Origin: Candidatus Zixiibacteriota bacterium
GTDB taxonomy: Bacteria; Zixibacteria; MSB-5A5; GN15; PGXB01
DNA: 64,000 nucleotides
Direction of reading: 5' to 3'
Assembly (NCBI GenBank): GCA_016933695.1
Contig: JAFGAL010000020.1
Span: 100,574-164,573 of the forward strand
Shown: positions 59,220 through 64,000 of the stretch, in pieces
How positions within the stretch are numbered: position 1 is the first letter of the stretch
How the letters are laid out: the number at the start of each line of letters is the position of its first letter
The notes under the pieces: model-generated
Databases searched by the model: none
Told to the model about the DNA's origin: nothing
The model's input: the letters and a program-made list of their open reading frames with translations, nothing else
Program-made: the position numbers and the translations under genes

Positions 59220-60096
59220 TATCGACCATACGGATGAACAGGTGACGCGGTTCTGGACCAAGGTCAACCTGCTGGCGGACGTGGCCGCGGTGTTTCGGGC
59301 CGATCCCCCGATCAAGGAGACCTTCACCCGCGTGCTGAAACTGATTCGCGACGTGATCACCTTCGATTCGGCGACCCTGTTTCTCCTGAATAAAAAAACC
59401 GGTCAGCTCAACACTATCATCAGCATCGGCGAACATATCGATCCGGTCGGGTTCATTACCGGTGATCAGGGATGCGACTTTTCCACCTGGGTCGGTGAGC
59501 ACCGCAAACCGGTTTCGCTGATCGACCTGCGCGAACCGGGAAAACCCGAGACCGATGGGGTCTGGGCGTTTCTGGTATTGCCGCTGGTGGTGGAAGCGCG
59601 CCTGATCGGCTGTATCACTTTCGCTCTGCGCGGCGCCGGCCCGTTCCGCGAAAAAGATGTCAAACTGCTCGGCGTCGTCGGCGACCAGATGGCGTTGTCG
59701 ATCGAACGGCTGTTCTATCAACTGCGGCTGGAGAAAAAGAACGAAGCGCTGATCAAGGCGCAGACGGATCTGAAACGGGCGCAGAACAACCTGATCAACG
59801 ACGAACGTCTGGCGGCGGTGCGCGAACTCGCCGTATCCATTAATCATGAGATCAACAATCCGCTGTCGGTCATTATCGGCAATATTCAATATTTGATGCA
59901 TGTCAACAAAACGCTGTCACCGGATACGGTTGACCGGCTGAAAAAAATCGAAGCGGAATCGCTCCGAATCGCGGAGATCAATCACCGTCTGCTGGAGATT
60001 GACGAGCTGGTTTCGGAGACGTACATAAACGGAGACGGCAAAATCAAAATGATCAATCTCCACAAATCGGCAGTCAAAGGACAGAAACATGGTTGA
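59209..60096 (+). CDS. GAF-DHp protein: histidine-kinase-like, no ATPase domain
   Basis: 295 residues. A GAF domain (about 25-180: VAAVFRADPPIKETFTRVL, FDSATLFLLNKKTG, EKDVKLLGVVGDQMALSIERL), a coiled coil, then a DHp-type dimerisation helix pair with H213 in AVSINHEINNPLSVIIGNIQ. The protein stops at once after the second helix (MINLHKSAVKGQKHG); there is no N, G1 or G2 box, so it cannot bind ATP as a kinase. It overlaps the next gene by eight bases. It may act as a phosphatase, a phosphotransfer partner or a scaffold for the kinase-like protein beside it. TTG start at 59209. Confidence 0.75.
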   Translation: MVVDIDHTDEQVTRFWTKVNLLADVAAVFRADPPIKETFTRVLKLIRDVITFDSATLFLLNKKTGQLNTIISIGEHIDPVGFITGDQGCDFSTWVGEHRKPVSLIDLREPGKPETDGVWAFLVLPLVVEARLIGCITFALRGAGPFREKDVKLLGVVGDQMALSIERLFYQLRLEKKNEALIKAQTDLKRAQNNLINDERLAAVRELAVSINHEINNPLSVIIGNIQYLMHVNKTLSPDTVDRLKKIEAESLRIAEINHRLLEIDELVSETYINGDGKIKMINLHKSAVKGQKHG

Positions 60097-61864
60097 TATA
60101 TTGAGCATGCCCGCCATTGACGATCGCATGACCGTCCTTCGCAGTCACTTCGACGAACTGCCCCTGGGTTTTTTTGTGACGAATTATGACGGGTATATTG
60201 AATACCTGAACCACGAAGCGGCCCGCCTGGTCGGCTTCGATGCCATCGACGAGGCGCTGGGCCAGTCACTTCAACATATCGAAACCACAATCAACTGCGG
60301 CCTGATGGAAGCGTTCGACCGGATTCTTTCCGGCCATACCTTCCGCCGCGAGGAACTGCACTGCACCAACCGGCAGGGGCATTTCGCCATTCTGAACGTG
60401 TACTGTTGCCCGCATCGCCGGGAAAACGGCGAAATCGGCGGCGTGTTCGGCATCATCCAGGATGTCACCGAATCGGCGAAAAAGAAAGACGCCCTCGAAG
60501 AGGCCATTTACGAACTTTCGATCATCTCGCAGGTTTCGGAAGTGTTGTCGTCGACCGCCGATCTCGATGATATCGTCAAGATCATTCTGACCGGCGCCAC
60601 GGCCAACGAGGGGTTGGGATTCAACCGCGCCTTTCTATTTTTGGTGGATGAACAGGAAACCTGTCTCGAGGGCAAAATCGCCATCGGTCCCGCCAGTCCC
60701 GAGGAAGCGGGACGCATCTGGAGCCGTCTGGCCGGACGACAGGCCACCCTGATCGAACTGCTTAATGACTATCGTGAACGTGAAAATGAAAACAACTATT
60801 CGCTCTCCTCGCTGATTGCGGATTGGCGTATTCCGCTTGACGGCAATACCGTCTTCGGCGACGCGATCAACAGCGGGCGGGGCATTTTGCTGACGGCGCA
60901 GGATCAGTATTCGCCGGAAACCGCCGAGATTCTGAGGCGGCTGAACACCGACAGTCTGGCGGTGGCGCCGATTATCAGCAAAGGCAAAAAATTCGGACTG
61001 ATTGCCGCCGATAACTGCATCACCCGCAAACGGATCACCTCGTCGGTGGTTGACCTTCTGCAGACCTTCGCCCATCAGACCGCCGTGGCGATCGAACGCT
61101 TCCGGCTGTATGAGGCACAGGTGGAACGCGCCCGCGAGCTGGAAAACATCAATCGCTGTCTCGAGGAATCCCGGGAACAGATGATCCGCGTGGAAAAAAT
61201 GTCGGTGATCGGCGAATTGACCTCGGCCATTGCGCATGAACTGCGCAATCCCCTGACGGTGATCGGCGGGTTTGTCAATCTGCTGTTGTCAAGCGGACAA
61301 CCCGATGACAATTCCGAATACCTGAACATCGTCCTGTCGGAAACGCATCGCGCCGAAACGGTCCTGCATCAGGTGCTGGACTTCTCCAAGGCCAGCCGGG
61401 CCAAGACCCGCGAATTGTCGTTCAACGATCTGGTCGCCAAGACGCACGAGCTGTTGGTGTCCCGTCTGCGCCGCGATCAAAGCCCGCCGCAGTTGGAACT
61501 GGCCGGGGATGCACCGCTGGTTTGGGGCAATCCGGAACAACTGCGCCATGCCTTATACCAGTTCATGTACCTGACCGTCGATGAACTCAGCGGCGAGTGC
61601 ACAATCGGGATGCATACCATGCGCGAGGCGCGGCAGGTTCGCCTGGTGATCGGTTTCGAGGGACGGGACGACGCTCGCGCCAAGGTGGTCAAGGCGCTCA
61701 AACAAATATTTGGTAATCCGACCGGAACGCAGAAACTCTCGATTCTGGTCGCGGGGGAAACCATACGTTATCACGGAGGCAATTACGGTGTCGAAGGCTC
61801 TCAGGACAATCTCCCCAGACTGTACCTGGAGTTGCCGCATTATAACGGGGGTAACAATGAGTAA
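60089..61864 (+). CDS. PAS-GAF-DHp protein with degenerate ATPase domain
   Basis: 591 residues. A PAS domain (about 15-135), GAF domain (about 150-345: NEGLGFNRAFLFLVDEQET, FGLIAADNCITRKRITS), coiled coil and DHp with H383 (SAIAHELRNPLTVIGGF). The C-terminal domain has the fold outline of a histidine-kinase ATPase but not its residues: the N box reads QFMYLTVDEL (no Asn), the DxGxG box is FEGRDDAR, and GTGLGL is GTQKLS. It is probably a pseudokinase or phosphatase. It overlaps the following response-regulator gene by eight bases. Confidence 0.78.
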   Translation: MVDILSMPAIDDRMTVLRSHFDELPLGFFVTNYDGYIEYLNHEAARLVGFDAIDEALGQSLQHIETTINCGLMEAFDRILSGHTFRREELHCTNRQGHFAILNVYCCPHRRENGEIGGVFGIIQDVTESAKKKDALEEAIYELSIISQVSEVLSSTADLDDIVKIILTGATANEGLGFNRAFLFLVDEQETCLEGKIAIGPASPEEAGRIWSRLAGRQATLIELLNDYRERENENNYSLSSLIADWRIPLDGNTVFGDAINSGRGILLTAQDQYSPETAEILRRLNTDSLAVAPIISKGKKFGLIAADNCITRKRITSSVVDLLQTFAHQTAVAIERFRLYEAQVERARELENINRCLEESREQMIRVEKMSVIGELTSAIAHELRNPLTVIGGFVNLLLSSGQPDDNSEYLNIVLSETHRAETVLHQVLDFSKASRAKTRELSFNDLVAKTHELLVSRLRRDQSPPQLELAGDAPLVWGNPEQLRHALYQFMYLTVDELSGECTIGMHTMREARQVRLVIGFEGRDDARAKVVKALKQIFGNPTGTQKLSILVAGETIRYHGGNYGVEGSQDNLPRLYLELPHYNGGNNE

Positions 61865-62210
61865 ACTCTTGGTTGTTGACGATGAACTGCACGTGAGAAA
61901 GCTGTACCAGGAGGTGCTTTCCCGCGATGGCCACGAGGTCACCGCGGTGGCGACCGGGGAGGAGGCGTATGCCGCTCTCGAAAGCCACACCTTCGATCTG
62001 GTCGTGCTCGATATTGAACTGGAAAACGACAGCGGACTGAATATCCTGAAACAATTGAAAGCCGCGCATCCCGACCTTCCGGTGATCTTGAATTCGGCGT
62101 ACACCGTGTACAAGGCCGATTTCCATTCCTGGGTGGCCGATGCCTACGTGCTGAAATCTTCGGATTTCAAACCGCTGAAAGATAAAATCAACGAGTTGGT
62201 GCATGCCTGA
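61857..62210 (+). CDS. Single-domain response regulator 1 (CheY-like)
   Basis: 117 residues, receiver only. Acidic pair D8/D9, phospho-acceptor D52, S80 and K100 are present. The KSSD after the lysine and NSAYTVYK are unusual. A natural CheY analogue for FliM at 44.2 kb. Start at the ATG overlapping the previous gene; longer in-frame reading lies inside it. Confidence 0.88.
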   Translation: MSKLLVVDDELHVRKLYQEVLSRDGHEVTAVATGEEAYAALESHTFDLVVLDIELENDSGLNILKQLKAAHPDLPVILNSAYTVYKADFHSWVADAYVLKSSDFKPLKDKINELVHA

Positions 62211-62592
62211 CGAAAAACGACAAAACGCCCAACCGTCGCCCGACCAGGACTGGCTGGATCAAACCCAGGATCTGGCCGATCAGGTCAAACTGCTGGCGCT
62301 GAATCTGGCGATCAATCTGGCCCGGTGCAAAGAGGAGATCAGGGAACTCACGACGCTGGAGCCGGAATTCACCAGGCTGATCAACGGGTCGGTCAATGTT
62401 ATCCGCGATATCAACAATATCCTGCGGGCATTGCAGAACGACGAGGCGCTGATCGCGCCGCTGCCGAAACCGCCGGACAAACTGGACCGGATCGAGGTGA
62501 CCCTGAACGAACTGCTGGAGTTGAGCGGAAAGGTCCATGACGCCATCGTGGAAATAAAGAAAAGACGCGGCAAGGTCGATAACTATCAATAA
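62203..62592 (+). CDS. Small helical protein with MCP-tip-like sequence
   Basis: 129 residues, all helical. The segment VKLLALNLAINLARCKEEIREL recalls the hairpin tip of chemoreceptors (consensus IxLLALNAAIEAARAGE), where CheA and CheW dock, but the rest (LEPEFTRLINGSVNVIRDINN) is not a receptor. No membrane segment, so a soluble adaptor is possible. The resemblance could be coincidental to helical repeats. It overlaps the previous gene by eight bases. Confidence 0.5.
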   Translation: MPDEKRQNAQPSPDQDWLDQTQDLADQVKLLALNLAINLARCKEEIRELTTLEPEFTRLINGSVNVIRDINNILRALQNDEALIAPLPKPPDKLDRIEVTLNELLELSGKVHDAIVEIKKRRGKVDNYQ

Positions 62593-62636
62593 CGGCATGT
62601 TGCAAAGAGAAACATGGGAACTGTAACGGGAAGCGA

Positions 62637-63062
62637 ATGACAAACATGAGCATTCAAAAAATCGAAGAGCTGGCGAAACGACGCGGCAAGGCATTTCGGG
62701 TGTTGATTGTGGACGACGAACCCCGAATCCGCGACATTTTCAAGGAATTCTGTGAGTTGACCGATTCGGTCGAGGTCGATACCGCCGAGAACGGCCGCGA
62801 CGCGGTCGCCAAGATCAAGGGCGGCGCCAAGTACGACCTGGTCACCATGGATTTGATTATGCCGGAGATGGCCGGTGTCGAAGCGGTGACCAGAATCAAA
62901 GAGGTCGAGCCGCATCTTCCGGTAATCGTCATCACCGGCAACGCCACCGATCGACTGGTACAGGAAGCAGGGGTGCAGGGTGCTTCATCTCTGATGTACA
63001 AGCCGGTCATGCTCGAGAATTTTCTCGACGAACTGATGATAACCTTCGAGAAAAGCATCTGA
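62637..63062 (+). CDS. Single-domain response regulator 2
   Basis: 141 residues, receiver only with a short N-terminal helix. D26/D27, D72, T100 and K122 are present (VLIVDDEP, VTMDLIMPEMAG, VIVITGNA, SLMYKPVML). Two ATG codons (62637, 62646) are possible; the first follows GGGAAG more closely. Independent of a kinase gene of its own. Confidence 0.88.
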   Translation: MTNMSIQKIEELAKRRGKAFRVLIVDDEPRIRDIFKEFCELTDSVEVDTAENGRDAVAKIKGGAKYDLVTMDLIMPEMAGVEAVTRIKEVEPHLPVIVITGNATDRLVQEAGVQGASSLMYKPVMLENFLDELMITFEKSI

Positions 63063-63080
63063 GAATCCCACCGGCAAAAC

Positions 63081-63494
63081 ATGAAGAATTCCGTCAGTGT
63101 ATTGGTTGTCGATGATGAGGCGGGAGTCCGTTCCGTTCTGGAGCAAATCCTGCAACTAAAGGGGTATCATGTCCACGGGGTCGGCTCCGGACGGGAGGCG
63201 CTGGAATATCTCAAAACCTACGCGGTGGACCTGGTCCTGTCAGATATTGTCATGCCGGAAATCTCCGGTCTGGAACTCCTGCAGGTTATCAAAAAACAAC
63301 TCCCGCATGTCGGGGTGGTGATCATGACCGGGCACGGTGATGCGTACACGGTCAAACAGGCGCTGAGTCTGGGCGCCGACGAGTATATCACCAAACCGTT
63401 CCGCGGCGACGAGGTCGCGCTGATTATCGAACGGGTGCACTGGCGTTTCGTGGTCCAGAAAAAAGACAACCTTCCCGCCCCGCCTTCCAAATAG
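63081..63494 (+). CDS. Single-domain response regulator 3
   Basis: 137 residues, receiver only with a short disordered tail. D11/D12, D55, T83 and K105 are present (VLVVDDEAGVRS, LVLSDIVMPEISG, VVIMTGHGD, ITKPFRGDE). Closest of the three to the classical CheY/NtrC receiver pattern. Last gene of the operon. Confidence 0.9.
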   Translation: MKNSVSVLVVDDEAGVRSVLEQILQLKGYHVHGVGSGREALEYLKTYAVDLVLSDIVMPEISGLELLQVIKKQLPHVGVVIMTGHGDAYTVKQALSLGADEYITKPFRGDEVALIIERVHWRFVVQKKDNLPAPPSK

Positions 63495-63701
63495 ATACGG
63501 TCGAGTGGCCCCCTTTGCCAAGTGGCATTCCAGGCAGATACCTGTCGCACAAATCCCCTCAAAACAGACATCGCTTTTCGCTGTCATGGCGGCATCTTTC
63601 CACAAAGTCGGGCGGTTCGAATCGTCCGTGAGACTGCCAAAATTTACTTGAAAATTTGCCGAGAACAGCTATATTGCCGTTTCACAGCCGAATCGAATAC
63701 C
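63495..63701. other. 207-base gap between the response regulator and tRNA-Ser
   Basis: No gene is supported. On the minus strand a short stretch near 63505-63580 translates to CATGICLECHLAKG, holding a CxxCH haem-binding motif, perhaps a fragment of a c-type cytochrome. The right half holds the tRNA promoter. Confidence 0.3.
63648..63675 (+). promoter_or_regulatory. Putative promoter of tRNA-Ser
   Basis: TTGAAA (63648-63653), 16-base spacer, TATATT (63670-63675); start near 63682, about 20 bases before the tRNA. Confidence 0.5.
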
Positions 63702-63788
63702 GGAGAGGTGGCCGAGTGGCTGAAGGCAGCTGCCTGCTAAGCAGTTGAACGTTTACGCGTTCCCTGGGTTCGAATCCCAGCCTCTCCG
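63702..63788 (+). tRNA. tRNA-Ser(GCU)
   Basis: Class II tRNA of 87 bases with a long variable arm (about GAACGTTTACGCGTTC). Acceptor GGAGAGG pairs with CCTCTCC, discriminator G. The anticodon loop CTGCTAA gives anticodon GCU (reads AGC and AGU). T arm CTGGGTTCGAATCCCAG is complete. The 3' CCA is not encoded. Confidence 0.97.
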
Positions 63789-63811
63789 CTTTTAGATCCA
63801 GTTCGAGTAGA

Positions 63812-63832
63812 TCAGGAGGCGTGCCCTCCTGA
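63812..63832. terminator. Hairpin after tRNA-Ser
   Basis: TCAGGAGG (63812-63819), CGTGC loop, CCTCCTGA (63825-63832), then CATCTTTT; a plausible terminator. Confidence 0.5.
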
Positions 63833-64000
63833 CATCTTTTGATCTTTAAAAGCCGGTAACCCACAGCTCTGCTGTGGGACGACGGTTATTGAATTATATA
63901 AAAAGAGAAACCCACCCAAAGGGCTTGTTGATAAAGTCCTTTCGTAGTGGTCATGGATTTACTAGATTTTCTTCATGCAGAGCAAACGAGAACGATTAGG
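63833..64000. other. Gene-free right end with a second hairpin
   Basis: CCCACAG (63860-63866), CTCTG loop, CTGTGGG (63872-63878) is a further perfect stem. No coding region is recognised to the window edge. Confidence 0.4.

Noticed and set aside
63812..63878. CRISPR-like repeats at the right end
   Set aside because: Two different hairpins, no repeated unit or regular spacing.
1..64000. Prophage, transposase or integrase genes
   Set aside because: No recombinase, phage structural gene or terminal inverted repeat flanked by target duplication was seen; tRNA-Ser shows no repeated 3' end in the window.

Overview
The window reads as chromosomal sequence of a flagellated, Gram-negative bacterium with GC content a little above 50%. 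The envelope evidence is outer-membrane beta-barrel-like proteins, a PpiD-type periplasmic chaperone, a lipoprotein and FlgD-like/T9SS-type C-terminal sorting domains. The mix of sorting tails, an ETF-quinone oxidoreductase, an IscR-like regulator and a fused flagellar fla-operon points to the FCB side of the tree, possibly Zixibacteria or a relative. That placement is an inference from gene content; there is no rRNA here.

Layout. 1-8.5 kb: housekeeping metabolism (saccharopine-dehydrogenase-like protein, 2Fe-2S ferredoxin facing an IscR-like regulator, pdxS-pdxT, ispH, an ArsC/Spx-like protein, ETF-QO, a nitrilase-fold amidase). 8.6-15.3 kb: envelope genes (PpiD-like foldase on the minus strand, M23 endopeptidase, rhomboid protease, mreB) plus a probable stand-alone structured RNA on the minus strand near 13.6-13.8 kb. 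15.3-17.6 kb: ECF sigma factor, putative anti-sigma and two LTxxQ (CpxP/Spy-like) periplasmic proteins. 17.6-26.5 kb: RNase R, an unusual sigma-54 activator, a three-gene block for exported/outer-membrane proteins, and dgt. 26.5-26.8 kb holds the decayed C-terminus of a secreted protein. 27-32.5 kb: holA, a second ECF/anti-sigma pair, PspC- and LiaF-like membrane proteins, an orphan solute-binding lipoprotein. 32.6-37.5 kb: cmk-plsC-rpsA and mtaB.

37.7-63.5 kb is a single long plus-strand flagellar and signalling region: motE, fliK, flgD, a TIGR02530-type gene, flgE, flbD, fliL, fliM, fliN, fliO, fliP, fliQ, fliR, flhB, flhA, flhF, flhG, fliA, two small unknowns, a DUF2225 protein, three consecutive PilZ proteins, an unknown exported protein, two histidine-kinase-like proteins and three single-domain response regulators with a small helical protein between them. 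A near-perfect sigma-54 promoter precedes motE. A tRNA-Ser(GCU) lies at the right end.

The most interesting points are: (i) both histidine-kinase-like proteins have an H-box but neither has an intact ATP-binding domain, although they sit beside three CheY-like receivers; (ii) the minus-strand structured RNA at 13.6-13.8 kb, which I cannot assign; (iii) several genes whose -10 element lies only 6-12 bases from the start codon, suggesting leaderless mRNAs; (iv) the sigma-54 activator with a receiver-like domain lacking its acidic pocket and a GAFTGS loop; (v) a degraded T9SS-type sorting tail.
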